From: Thalassospira tepidiphila MCCC 1A03514
Lineage (GTDB): Bacteria; Pseudomonadota; Alphaproteobacteria; Rhodospirillales; Thalassospiraceae
NCBI RefSeq assembly: GCF_001662875.1
Contig: NZ_JPVZ01000013.1
Location: forward strand, 29,846 to 93,845
Length of the DNA stretch: 64,000 bases
Direction of reading: 5' to 3'
In this document: positions 51,575 to 60,954 of the stretch, piece after piece
How the letters are laid out: each line of letters begins with the position of its first letter
Position numbering within the stretch: position 1 is the stretch's first letter
Program-made: the position numbers and the translations under genes
Notes under the pieces: generated by a model
What the model saw: the letters and a program-made list of their open reading frames with translations, nothing else
What the model was told of the DNA's origin: nothing
The model's database searches: none

Positions 51575-53713
51575 ATGAAACGTATTTCGGTGAAGCTACC
51601 GACGATCATTGCAGGCCTGATCCTGCTGACGGCACTGAGCGCTGGCGGAATTTTATCCTTTGAACTTTGGGTCACCCAGAAAACCGAAGTGCAGAACAAG
51701 CTTCTGGCGCTTACGGATGCGCGCAAAGAGTCGATCCAGTCCTACCTGACATCGATTGAAGAAGACCTGATCATCGAGGCAGATAGTGGCTTTACCCGCG
51801 ATGCGCTAAACGCTTTTTCCCGAAGCTGGGAACAGCTGGATGGCAACCCGATGGCCACCCTGCAAAACCTTTACATCACCGAGAACAACCACCCGCTTGG
51901 CGAAAAGCATCTGCTGACCGATGCCGGGGATGGATCGGACTGGAGCCAGGCCCATCGGACCTATCACCCGCATTTTCGCGAGTTTCTTGAACTCAAAGGC
52001 TATTACGACATCTTCCTGATCCGCGCCGATGGGGAGCTTGTCTATTCCGTCTTCAAGGAAGCGGACTTTGCCACCAACCTTAAAACGGGCGAATGGGCGG
52101 AGACCGATCTGGGTCGCGTATTTCGTGACACACTGGCGCTGAATTCCCCCAAGGACATCGCCTTTACCGATTTCAGCCCCTATGCACCCAGTGCCGATGC
52201 CCCGGCCAGTTTCATCGCCCATCAAGTCCGGTCTGAAGCAGGCGAATTGCTTGGTGTACTTGCCTTCCAGATGCCGATTTCACGCATCAACAGCATCATG
52301 AATGCATCGGTTGGGATGGGCGAAAGTGGCGAAACCTATATCGTTGGTGAAGACGGGTTGATGCGAAGTGACTCCCGGTTTTCCGAAGAAAGCACAATCC
52401 TTAAAACCCGTGTGAACGAGGATGCAACCCGCGATGCATTGGCAGGCAATAGCGGCATTCACGAAATTGTTGATTACCGCGGCGTCCCGGTCATTTCGGC
52501 GTATATGCCGATCCAGTTCAATGGCGTCGACTGGATTGTTCTGGGCGAGATTGACACTGCCGAGGCATTTGCCCCGGTTTATCGCGCCCTGATGATTGCG
52601 GCTGTGATTGTCGGCCTTTTGGCAGTACTTGGCATCGCGGCGAGTATCCTCTTTGCCCGTTCGGTGACCCAACCGATCAAAAAAATTGTCGGCAACCTTG
52701 GCACACTTGCCGATGGCAAGCTTGATACCGAAGTCTTTGGTACCGATCGTCCTGATGAGATTGGCGATATCGCCAAGGCAACCGAAGTCTTTAAAAAGAA
52801 CATGATCCGGGCCAAGGAACTTGAGGCCCAAGCCGAGCAAGCCAAGGTGCAGGCCGCGGCAGAAAAGCGCGAACAAATGAACAAGTTGGCCGATGCGTTT
52901 CAGGACAATGTCGGCACGATTGTCAAAGTTGTGGCGTCTGCGGCAACCGAACTTGAGGCAACTGCCCAAGGCCTTACCGCGATCATGGAACAAACCAATG
53001 CACAGGCAACATCTGTGTCAAATGCGTCTGGCCTTGCCAGTACAAATGTCGAAACGGTGGCATCTGCCTGCGAAGAGATGGCAGCATCCATTCGCGAAAT
53101 CAGCGCGCAGGTCCAGAACGCAACGAACATAACCACCCGGGCCACAGAAACGGCAAGTTCGACCCGCGAAACGGCAAACGGGCTTGCAGGTGCTGTACGC
53201 GAAATTTCCAGCGTGGTGGAACTGATTCAGGACATTGCCGAGCAAACCAATCTGCTCGCCCTGAACGCCACCATTGAGGCAGCACGTGCAGGGGATGCCG
53301 GCAAGGGGTTTGTCGTTGTCGCACAGGAAGTCAAAAATCTGGCCAACCAGACGGCGCGTGCGACCGAAAACATCACCGCCCAGATCGAAAAGGTACAGGG
53401 CATTACCAACACAATGGTCACCGCGGTTGATGAAATCAGCGATGTCATTGAAAACAACAAGCAAAGCTCGACCGTGATCTCGGCAGCAGTTGAGCAGCAG
53501 GACGCCGCCACGAACGAGATTAGCCATAACATCGCACTGGCGGCCAACGGCACACAGGAAGTGACCAATGCGATTGGCGATGTCACCAAGGCGGCAAACG
53601 AAGGAAGCCATTCCGCGACCCAGGTCCTTGCAAGCGCGCAAGAGCTTTCAAAATCGGCCGCCCGCCTTGGCAAAGAAGTCGACAGTTTCATCGCAACGGT
53701 TCGTGCCGCCTGA
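51575..53713 (+). CDS. Methyl-accepting chemotaxis protein with double-Cache sensor (712 aa)
   Basis: Transmembrane chemoreceptor. TM1 is about residues 8-30 (LPTIIAGLILLTALSAGGIL), followed by a ~300-residue periplasmic region with dCache-type features (REFLELKGYYDIFLIRADGELVYSVFKE, then GESGETYIVGEDGLMRSDSRF). TM2 is about 338-360, then HAMP (about 361-415) and the signalling domain with the hairpin tip QDIAEQTNLLALNATIEAARAGDAGKGFVVVAQEVKNL. There is no C-terminal CheR-binding pentapeptide. ATG 51575 has AGAGGA about 7 bases upstream. Ligand unknown. A single-gene unit with a terminator. Confidence 0.93.
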   Translation: MKRISVKLPTIIAGLILLTALSAGGILSFELWVTQKTEVQNKLLALTDARKESIQSYLTSIEEDLIIEADSGFTRDALNAFSRSWEQLDGNPMATLQNLYITENNHPLGEKHLLTDAGDGSDWSQAHRTYHPHFREFLELKGYYDIFLIRADGELVYSVFKEADFATNLKTGEWAETDLGRVFRDTLALNSPKDIAFTDFSPYAPSADAPASFIAHQVRSEAGELLGVLAFQMPISRINSIMNASVGMGESGETYIVGEDGLMRSDSRFSEESTILKTRVNEDATRDALAGNSGIHEIVDYRGVPVISAYMPIQFNGVDWIVLGEIDTAEAFAPVYRALMIAAVIVGLLAVLGIAASILFARSVTQPIKKIVGNLGTLADGKLDTEVFGTDRPDEIGDIAKATEVFKKNMIRAKELEAQAEQAKVQAAAEKREQMNKLADAFQDNVGTIVKVVASAATELEATAQGLTAIMEQTNAQATSVSNASGLASTNVETVASACEEMAASIREISAQVQNATNITTRATETASSTRETANGLAGAVREISSVVELIQDIAEQTNLLALNATIEAARAGDAGKGFVVVAQEVKNLANQTARATENITAQIEKVQGITNTMVTAVDEISDVIENNKQSSTVISAAVEQQDAATNEISHNIALAANGTQEVTNAIGDVTKAANEGSHSATQVLASAQELSKSAARLGKEVDSFIATVRAA

Positions 53714-53733
53714 TCAAACTGCCCGAAAATACT

Positions 53734-53769
53734 AAAACGCGCCCCGCTTGACAGTGGGGCGCGTTTTTT
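53734..53769. terminator. Terminator between the chemoreceptor and deaminase genes
   Basis: AAAACGCGCCCC (53734-53745) pairs with GGGGCGCGTTTT (53756-53767), 10-base loop, T-run to 53769. Usable on both strands. Confidence 0.87.
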
Positions 53770-53794
53770 GTGCGTTTAAAGCTTTGCATCGGGC

Positions 53795-54400
53795 CTAGTT
53801 CAGCGGAATGTCGTTATCAGATTTGCTATCCTGATACTGGGCCGACAGCCGGTCATATTCATCTGAAATTGCCTTGGCGCGTGTCACATAGGCGGCCTTA
53901 TCATCTTCCGGCAGCTCTGCAACCATGCCCATGATGGAATGGCTATCCCAGAAGGCATTGGACTTGTTGTATTCGCCGTCTTCAAGGGTGAAGACCTCCT
54001 TCATGATTTTCAGATCATGGGGAATGGCAAAGGCATCACGCGAATCTTCATACGAGAAGAAATAATAGAAATTATCAAACCCGGCCCAGGTGATGGCTGA
54101 GAGGCACATGGAGCACGGCTCATGTGTCGAGAGAAAAATCAGCTCCGACGTTGCCGGGCGCTGATCAGAGGGCATTTCATAGAACCGCTTCAGGCAATGG
54201 ACCTCGCCATGCCAAAGCGGATTTTCAGTTTCATTGTTGGTTTCAGCAATGACCAGAGAAAGGTCATCCTTGCGCAGGATCGCCGCGCCAAACAGTTTGT
54301 TACCGCCCGATACGCCGGCACGGGTTTTGGGCAGAATGTCGTCCTCCAGCACGGAAAACAGGCGGTCGAGGATATTCTGATCGGCGTTGGTATCGGTCAT
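53795..54400 (-). CDS. Cytidine/deoxycytidylate-deaminase-fold nucleoside deaminase (201 aa)
   Basis: Zinc-dependent deaminase of the CDA superfamily. The zinc and catalytic residues are in ENPLWHGEVHCLKRFYEMP (H-x-E) and STHEPCSMCLSAITWAGFDN (P-C-x-x-C). The C-terminal half (ALHD-like region YFFSYEDSRDAFAIPHDLKI, then EVFTLEDGEYNKSNAFWDSH) is longer than in guanine or tRNA-adenosine deaminases, and I cannot assign the substrate. ATG 54400. Convergent with the chemoreceptor gene. Soluble, cytoplasmic. Confidence 0.85.
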   Translation of the reverse strand: MTDTNADQNILDRLFSVLEDDILPKTRAGVSGGNKLFGAAILRKDDLSLVIAETNNETENPLWHGEVHCLKRFYEMPSDQRPATSELIFLSTHEPCSMCLSAITWAGFDNFYYFFSYEDSRDAFAIPHDLKIMKEVFTLEDGEYNKSNAFWDSHSIMGMVAELPEDDKAAYVTRAKAISDEYDRLSAQYQDSKSDNDIPLN

Positions 54401-54518
54401 GTTGGCGGTCCCGGATGGCGGTGATTCTAAGTATTGCTATTTCATCGCGTCCGGGCCGCCAAGCCAACCTGTTTTTCATATCAACAGGCGCTAAACAGCC
54501 TATCGATACGCTTTACAA

Positions 54519-54773
54519 TCAAAGACCGCGCAATATGCCATCATTATCGGGCATCTGGCGCCTTTCCGGCGGAACCGGAATATAGAAATCACGATCAAGC
54601 AGGGTGGTGATCGCAATCAGCGTCGGGGATTTCTGATCCCGTACCTTGGTGATCAGCGCATGATCAACCGGGGCCATTTCGCGGATTTTGATGACTTCGA
54701 AAATCGGACCGTTGGGTGTAGCGAGTTTGAACTGGTCGCCGACCGCGACCGGACCATGGGACTGATGGGCCAT
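54519..54773 (-). CDS. Small hypothetical protein (84 aa)
   Basis: ATG at 54773 (MAHQSHGPVAVGDQFKLATP) has GGGAAG about 7 bases upstream, and the 84-codon product has a protein-like composition, with beta-rich sections KLATPNGPIFEVIKIREM and LIAITTLLDRDFYIPVPP. It looks like a small beta-barrel domain. No family recognised. The frame extends upstream to 54875 with no supporting start. It lies on the same strand between prfB's terminator and the deaminase gene, and probably has its own promoter. Confidence 0.6.
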   Translation of the reverse strand: MAHQSHGPVAVGDQFKLATPNGPIFEVIKIREMAPVDHALITKVRDQKSPTLIAITTLLDRDFYIPVPPERRQMPDNDGILRGL

Positions 54774-54960
54774 TTGGATCTTCCCGTGAGAGTATGGATG
54801 TTTGCTCCGCACGACCTGCCCGTGTCCCGTATTACCCGGGTGTTTTGTTGTATGCGACAGATCGCGCTTGACCACACTGTTGCAGAGCTATCCGGCAATT
54901 CTGTGACAGAAATGGGATATTTGCGCTCGAATTGCGATTTTCTGCCGGTTTGGCCAGCGC

Positions 54961-54998
54961 AAAACAAAGAACACCCCGCCAGATCCGGACGGGGTGTT
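54961..54998 (-). terminator. Terminator after prfB
   Basis: On the minus strand AACACCCCG (54998-54990) pairs with CGGGGTGTT (54978-54970), 11-base loop, then CTTTGTTTT. Confidence 0.8.
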
Positions 54999-55027
54999 TT
55001 CAAATGCAGGTGGTTCAGGACAGCCGA

Positions 55028-56156
55028 TCAATCGATATCTTCGATTTCCCCATCCGATCCAGTGACCTTGGCAGCAAGGGCCGCGGCCATAAAGGCATCA
55101 AGATCGCCGTTCAAAACACCCTGGGTATCAGACGTTTCCGTGCCCGTGCGCAGGTCCTTGATCATCTGATAAGGCTGCAGGACGTAAGAGCGGATTTGAT
55201 GGCCCCAACCGATATCGGTTTTGCTGTCTTCGACGGCCTGTGCCTCGGCTTCGCGTTTTTGCAGCTCCGCCTCATACAGGCGGGCTTTCAGCATCTTCAT
55301 CGCCGTATCGCGGTTTTTGTGCTGCGAACGGTCGTTCTGACACTGGGCGACGATGCCGGTTGGAATATGGGTGATACGCACAGCAGAATCGGTTCTGTTA
55401 ACGTGCTGACCACCAGCACCCGATGCACGATAGGTATCGACACGAAGATCCTTATCAAGGATTTCAATTTCGATATCGTCATCAATCACCGGATAGACCC
55501 ACACCGACGAGAAGCTGGTATGGCGACGAGCGGAGCTGTCATAGGGCGAAATACGCACCAGACGATGCACACCCACCTCGTTCTTGAGCCAGCCATAGGC
55601 ATTATGGCCCGTGATTTTGTAGGTCACCGATTTGATACCGGCTTCCTCGCCATCACTTTCTTCAAGCATCTCAAGCTTGTAGCCCTTGGACTCCGCCCAA
55701 CGATAATACATGCGCGCCAGCATCGATGCCCAATCCTGGGCCTCGGTCCCGCCGGCGCCGGCATGAATTTCAAGATAGGCGTCATTGCCATCGGCCTCGC
55801 CCGAAAGCAGGCTTTCAAGTTCACGCTTTGCCGCGATGTCGCGGATCGAGCGCAGAACCTCTTCGGCCTCTTCGACGGTTTCGTTGTCGCCTTCGGCTTC
55901 GCCGAGTTCGATCAGACCAACACTGTCTTCAAGCTCCTGGGCGAGCTTTTTATAACCATTGATGGCGTCATCAAGCTGGGTACGTTCACGCATGACTTTC
56001 TGCGCGTTTGCCGCATCGTCCCAAAGGGTCGGGTCTTCGGCGAGTGCGTTCAGTTCGTCGAGGCGTCTAAGAGCGTTATCCCAGTCAAAGATGCCTCCTC
56101 AGCAGTGCCATCGACTGCTTGATTTCATCGACCAATGCCTGTGCTTCGGCGCGCAT
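55028..56156 (-). CDS. prfB: Peptide chain release factor 2, with programmed +1 frameshift (375 aa)
   Basis: Releases finished proteins at UGA and UAA. Translation begins at ATG 56156 ([20 protein letters not shown], with ACGGAGAC upstream). It reaches an in-frame UGA at 56087-56085 after ALLRRHL and must shift +1 to continue as [18 protein letters not shown] through to 55028. The span is 1129 bases, 376 codons plus one base. The catalytic loop GGQ is in [18 protein letters not shown]. The stop-recognition tripeptide is SPY ([14 protein letters not shown]) where E. coli has SPF. Without the shift a conventional call would begin at 55993 and miss the N-terminal ~54 residues. Confidence 0.96.
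56085..56099 (-). promoter_or_regulatory. prfB recoding site: Shine-Dalgarno-like AGGAGG, CTT slip codon and UGA
   Basis: The minus strand reads AGGAGG-CAT-CTT-TGA-C. The spacing equals that of E. coli prfB (AGGGGG-TAT-CTT-TGA-C), so low RF2 would favour slippage from CTT to TTT and continued translation as GAC TGG GAT. Confidence 0.95.
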
Positions 56157-56265
56157 TGATGTCTCCGTTATTCGTCTGAAAATCTGTTTTGCCACATCAA
56201 AGATGTCGCAATGTCGGCGTGGCTTATAACAGTTTTTGTCCCGCTTGAAACCCCTGCAACCATGC

Positions 56266-56295
56266 AAAAACCCGACACAGAATTTGTGCCGGGTT
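56266..56295 (-). terminator. Terminator after mrcA
   Basis: On the minus strand AACCCGGCACA pairs with TGTGTCGGGTT (one G-U), 5-base loop, followed by TTT. It lies between the mrcA stop and the prfB start. Confidence 0.72.
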
Positions 56296-56337
56296 AATGT
56301 CTTTTTCGGACAAACTCAAAGGTCCGCGAAATACGGC

Positions 56338-58761
56338 CTAGTAAATGCCACCCGGACCGGACACAGCGCCTGCGCTGTTATCCGAATTGCCCGATCCGCT
56401 ATAACCGCCATCAATCACATTGTCGTTTGATGCCGGGATTGTTCCGGGTTTGAAGGCCTCCCAGATCACGTCCTGAGCACCCGGACCTGCCGGAAGGCCG
56501 GTACGCGATTCAACACGGACCATGCGAATGCCCGGCGGTGTACGGAATGGAATGGCTTTGGTGCCTTCAAGCGCACCGCGCATGAATTCCTTCCAGATCG
56601 GGGCAGCAGCACTTGCGCCCTGCTCCTTGTCGCCAAGGGATCGGTTGTCATCGAAGCCGACATAAACGCCAACGGCCAAATCCGGCGAGAAGCCGACAAA
56701 CCATGCATCACGCGAATCATTGGTCGTGCCGGTTTTACCGGCCAACGGATACCCAAGTTCGGCAATTGTCCGGCCGGTACCGCGCGAAATGACGCCTTCC
56801 ATGATGTGAACCATCTGGAACGCACTGGCCGGATCGGTCAGTTGTTCACGGTTATCGGGCAGATCAGGTGGCATCTGATTGCGGAATTCCACATCCTGAC
56901 ACAGGCTGCATTCGCGGTCGTCACGACGATAAATCACATTGCCGCGACGATCCTGAATGCGGTCGATCAGGGTCGGGGTGATTTTCTTGCCACCATTGAC
57001 CAGTTCGGCATAGGCCGCGGTCAGACGCATCACGGTGGTTTCAGCCGCGCCAAGCGACATCGACAGGACATCTGGCATTTCATCAACAATGCCAAACCGT
57101 TCGGCATAATCGACAACCGTCGGCATGCCGATGGTCTGGGCCAGACGTACCGTCATCAGGTTTCGCGATTTTTCGATACCAAGGCGCATGGTCGAAGGAC
57201 CATAGAACTGGCCGCTATAGTTGCCCGGTTTCCATTTACCAAGCCCCGGCCCCTGATCAATCACAAACGGCGCATCCAGCACCAGTGTGGACGGCGTAAA
57301 GCCCTTGTCCAGCGCGGCCAGATAAACAAACGGCTTGAAGGCCGAACCCGGCTGACGGCGGGCCTGTGTCGCACGGTTGAATTTCGAAAGATCATGCGAA
57401 AAACCGCCCGACATCGCCAATACGCGGCCGGTATGCGGATCCATCGCCACCAGACCACCGTTGACGTTCGGGATCTGGCGCAGGCCATAGGTATTGGGCG
57501 GAAGCGTCTCGCCATCAAGTTCAGCGAAATGTTTGACGTAAATGACATCGCCGGGCTTCAGGACATCTGACGGGCGGTTAACCACCGCCCCCAATGTCTG
57601 GCCCTTTTGCCACGGGCGTGCCCATGTCAGGAACCGCAGCGGAATGCGGCCCTGTTCGCCACTCATCAGACCCAGTTTTGCCTCGTTGGCATCGGTATCA
57701 AGGACAACCGCACGATCCCACGGGATATCGGCAGGTGTTTCCACTTCGCGCAGGGCCTGCTGCCAGTTACCCGACAGGTCAATATTGGTTATCGGGCCGC
57801 GCCAGCCATGGCGGCGGTCATAGTCGACCAAGCCGTCAAACAGCGCCTTGTCGGCGATATCCTGCAAACGCGGAACCACGGTCGAACGCACCGAAAGGCC
57901 ACCGTCATACAGCATGCCTTCGCCGTAACGATCGACAAGCTGACGACGGACTTCCTCGGCAAAGAAATCAGCCTGATAGGTATCAACCGATTCACGGCTT
58001 TTGCCAAGAAGCGGGGCTGACCATGCTGCCTGTGCTTCGGCCTCGGTGATGTAATTTTCTTCCAGCATCCGGCCGATCACCCAGTTACGACGCGCCTTGG
58101 CTTCGTCGTGATTACGGACCGGGTGATAGTTCGAGGGTGCCTTTGGCAGGGCTGCCAGATAGGCAGCTTCCTCGATATTAAGTTCATCAAGTGACTTGTC
58201 GAAGTAACGCAAGGCTGCGGCGGCCACACCATAGCTGCCACTGCCAAGGTAAATCTCGTTCAGATAAAGTTCGAGGATATGTTCCTTGGAAAAGGCGCGC
58301 TCGATCCGGAAGGACAGAATGGCTTCCTTGATCTTGCGCTCATAGGACACTTCGTTGGTCAAAAGGAAGTTCTTGGCGACCTGCTGGGTGATGGTAGAGG
58401 CACCGACCGGACGTTTACCGGTGCCCATATTAACCACGTTGGTCACAGCCGCACGCAAAACAGAGGCAAAATCGATCCCCGGGTGGGAGAAGAAGTTTTT
58501 GTCCTCGGCCGCGACAAAAGCATCAACCACCTTGGGCGGGATGGCCGAAATCGGCACAAAAACACGCTTTTCACGCGCATATTCGGCAATCAACGCACCG
58601 TCGGATGCATGAACACGTGTCATGACCTCGGGCTCGTAATTTTCAAGCTGGGTGTAATCGGGCAGTCCTTGGCCAAAGTGCCAGAAGATCGCCAGCATAC
58701 CGGCGCCGCCCGCAACCGCCATCAAGAACAGAAAGCCGAAAATACTAAGTAAAATTCGCAT
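56338..58761 (-). CDS. mrcA: Bifunctional penicillin-binding protein 1A (807 aa)
   Basis: Inner-membrane-anchored periplasmic enzyme that polymerises and crosslinks peptidoglycan. An N-terminal helix (residues 3-28) precedes the glycosyltransferase domain with catalytic Glu86 in VAAEDKNFFSHPGIDF and the motifs GASTITQQVAKNFLLT and RKIKEAILSFRIER. An OB-like insert lies near 320-410. The transpeptidase has Ser473-x-x-Lys in RRQPGSAFKPFVYLAAL, the SxN-type SRNLMTVRLA and KTG in LAGKTGTTNDSRDAWFVGF. The C-terminus is Gly/Ser-rich. Normal length. It precedes prfB and follows amiC on the same strand. Confidence 0.96.
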   Translation of the reverse strand: MRILLSIFGFLFLMAVAGGAGMLAIFWHFGQGLPDYTQLENYEPEVMTRVHASDGALIAEYAREKRVFVPISAIPPKVVDAFVAAEDKNFFSHPGIDFASVLRAAVTNVVNMGTGKRPVGASTITQQVAKNFLLTNEVSYERKIKEAILSFRIERAFSKEHILELYLNEIYLGSGSYGVAAAALRYFDKSLDELNIEEAAYLAALPKAPSNYHPVRNHDEAKARRNWVIGRMLEENYITEAEAQAAWSAPLLGKSRESVDTYQADFFAEEVRRQLVDRYGEGMLYDGGLSVRSTVVPRLQDIADKALFDGLVDYDRRHGWRGPITNIDLSGNWQQALREVETPADIPWDRAVVLDTDANEAKLGLMSGEQGRIPLRFLTWARPWQKGQTLGAVVNRPSDVLKPGDVIYVKHFAELDGETLPPNTYGLRQIPNVNGGLVAMDPHTGRVLAMSGGFSHDLSKFNRATQARRQPGSAFKPFVYLAALDKGFTPSTLVLDAPFVIDQGPGLGKWKPGNYSGQFYGPSTMRLGIEKSRNLMTVRLAQTIGMPTVVDYAERFGIVDEMPDVLSMSLGAAETTVMRLTAAYAELVNGGKKITPTLIDRIQDRRGNVIYRRDDRECSLCQDVEFRNQMPPDLPDNREQLTDPASAFQMVHIMEGVISRGTGRTIAELGYPLAGKTGTTNDSRDAWFVGFSPDLAVGVYVGFDDNRSLGDKEQGASAAAPIWKEFMRGALEGTKAIPFRTPPGIRMVRVESRTGLPAGPGAQDVIWEAFKPGTIPASNDNVIDGGYSGSGNSDNSAGAVSGPGGIY

Positions 58762-58887
58762 GTAAGCAGGTCTTTTTCATTTTGTTGGCCTGATCCGGTA
58801 GGGGCGCATATTCATGCACTCTTACCGGAAATGCAATGTCCCGGCAGACATTTCGCCTGTCTGTGCCGAAAAAACGGATGTACCCGC

Positions 58888-58893
58888 ATTATA
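58888..58893 (-). promoter_or_regulatory. Possible -10 element for mrcA
   Basis: A perfect TATAAT on the minus strand about 127 bases upstream of the mrcA start. No good -35 hexamer lies at the right distance; TTGTCA is only 12 bases away. The remaining 58762-59021 gap shows nothing clear. Confidence 0.35.
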
Positions 58894-59021
58894 GCGGCAA
58901 AAAAATGACAAGGTTGTGACAGCCGCCACGCCAAACAGCATTTGTTCGCGCAGACACCGCAAACAGTAATTTCGCCACCCGTTTCGGGCACAGGCGAAAG
59001 CATCGGCATTATGCCCGAGTA

Positions 59022-60305
59022 TTAAAATTTGTGTTTCTCGAAATAGATATCAATTGCCCGCAAGACCGCATCGGCAATCTTTTTGCGATGAGCCGGACTT
59101 TGCAACAACTTGGCGTCGGTCGCATTGGAAAGATATCCCATCTCAAACAGGGCCGAAGGGATATCCGGCGCCTTTAGAACCGCGAACCCGGCAAAGCGAT
59201 GGGTGCGACGTTGCAGTTCTATGCTTTGGGCAAGCTGACTGACCATGTTGGCCGCAAGGGTCGCCGACAGGTTCATGGTTTCACGTTGCGCAAGATCGAT
59301 CAGAATGCTTTGCACCAGCGTGTTTTCATCGGAAAGATCAATACCGGCGATGACGTCGGCCTTGTTTTCCTTGGACGCCAGTGCCGCGGCCTCTTTGTCC
59401 GATGCGTTTTCAGACAGGGTATAGACCGATGCGCCGCGATGCTTGGGATTGCCAATTGAATCTGCATGCAGGGATATAAACAAATCTGCCCCGGCCTTGC
59501 GCGCGATGTCCACACGTTGCCGCAATTTCAGGAACACATCCTTGTCACGCGTCAACAAAACACGATAGCGCCCCGATGCGGTCAGGGTTTCGGCCAACTG
59601 GCGTGCAGCCGCAAGCGTCAGGTCCTTTTCATAGACATTGCCAACCCCGATCGCGCCGGGGTCAACCCCGCCATGCCCGGCATCAATCGCGATCAGCGGC
59701 TTTTCTTCGCCGCCCCGGCCCGATTGCACCGCGACATCGACACTTTGTTCGGTCGCACTGGTATCGTTACGGCTGCGCGCAGAATAGGCTTCCATGCTCT
59801 GGCGCGATGCGGTCAGAAACGCATCACGCTGTGTCGGTTTAAGATCGACCACCAGACGGTTGGGCTTCCCGCCGCCGGGCGGTAACGAGAAAATCTTTGA
59901 AACCAGCGATGGTTGGGCAACATCAAGCACCACACGGAACGTGCCTGGTTTAAACAGGCCATACCGCAGACCGGAAATAAGGCCGCCACCGGAGGTCACC
60001 TTGCCCGGCGGGGCGTTCCAGTCAATTTCCGGCATATCAATGATGATGCGGTACGGATCGGGCAGCAGGAAATAGGTAAAGTCGACTTCCTGATCGAGAT
60101 CGATCACAAAGCGCGTGTAATCGGGATAAACCCCGAGCCGCGCACCAAGCACCTTTGCCGTTTGGGCAGACGCACCTGATACGATGATCTGGGATGTACA
60201 CAACAGCGCAAACACCACCATCATCGTCTTGGCGATCTTGGTAAAGACCGACCCTGACGAGGTGTTTGTCGTGATCGAATGTGAGGTCGCGTACTGTGAA
60301 GTCAT
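59022..60305 (-). CDS. amiC: N-acetylmuramoyl-L-alanine amidase, AMIN plus Amidase_3 (427 aa)
   Basis: Periplasmic zinc amidase that splits septal peptidoglycan. A signal sequence (hydrophobic core about residues 28-48, MMVVFALLCTSQIIVSGASA-Q) is followed by an AMIN domain (about 55-160, VLGARLGVYPDYTRFVIDLD). The Amidase_3 catalytic domain (about 205-425) has zinc ligands His in AIDAGHGGVDPGAIG, Glu in NVYEKDLTLA and His in DLFISLHADSI, with catalytic Glu in ALFEMGYLSNATD. The long N-terminus before the hydrophobic core makes the start uncertain; ATG 60224 is an alternative. Divergent from rne. Confidence 0.93.
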   Translation of the reverse strand: MTSQYATSHSITTNTSSGSVFTKIAKTMMVVFALLCTSQIIVSGASAQTAKVLGARLGVYPDYTRFVIDLDQEVDFTYFLLPDPYRIIIDMPEIDWNAPPGKVTSGGGLISGLRYGLFKPGTFRVVLDVAQPSLVSKIFSLPPGGGKPNRLVVDLKPTQRDAFLTASRQSMEAYSARSRNDTSATEQSVDVAVQSGRGGEEKPLIAIDAGHGGVDPGAIGVGNVYEKDLTLAAARQLAETLTASGRYRVLLTRDKDVFLKLRQRVDIARKAGADLFISLHADSIGNPKHRGASVYTLSENASDKEAAALASKENKADVIAGIDLSDENTLVQSILIDLAQRETMNLSATLAANMVSQLAQSIELQRRTHRFAGFAVLKAPDIPSALFEMGYLSNATDAKLLQSPAHRKKIADAVLRAIDIYFEKHKF

Positions 60306-60954
60306 CTGTCGTTTCAGCGCCTGTTACCCTGCAAGAGCATCTGTTAAGCGCTTATAGCAATGCGTTGGTTAACGGGCAATTGACCAACGACAGAACTTGC
60401 ATGACAGACCGTTCAACTTTCTGCGATGGGCATGAGATGGAGCAAAACTGTAAAAACAGTGTGTTTTCATATATTTGCCCGAACCAAATCAGCCAAAGGA
60501 AAATCGCGCGGATTTCCGTGTGTTTTTACACGTTACTGTCAGAAAGTCGTCACATCACGCAACAAAACTGTTTGTAGCATACGCATAAAAGGGATATGTT
60601 GCACCCGAGATTCCTATGCTTTGTGGTAAGCAACCAAAATGCCACCAGGCTGAGGACGCGACGAGTGCAGTTCTTACGGTCGGTGTCTCGGTGACGCGGC
60701 AATTCCCGCTCCCGATAGAGCCCTCCTTAAAAAGGCTGTCTTGGCGCGCTCGAAGACACGCAATCTAATTCTTTTTGTTTCAACACCAAAACCAGGTCCA
60801 ACCGGAAGAGCAGCCGACACGCGATGACCCAGATACATACAGGACATATCGCGACCTTTATGGTTGGCGCCTCCGGACACGCCGGTTTGTTTGCATATCA
60901 GCGCAATTGCGCCCATAGCATTGAACTGGCGGGGCCTCCAGGAACAGGTTCCGA
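60306..60954 (+). promoter_or_regulatory. rne promoter and long 5' leader region
   Basis: This 649-bp gap has no gene. A candidate promoter is TTGTAG (60572-60577) and TATGTT (60595-60600), spacer 17, giving a leader of about 345 bases. In it lie GCGCAATTGCGC (60901-60912, a perfect palindrome) and GGAACAGGTTCC (60941-60952), a small dyad over the ribosome site. E. coli rne has a leader of similar length through which RNase E limits its own mRNA; the same role here is an inference. Confidence 0.5.
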
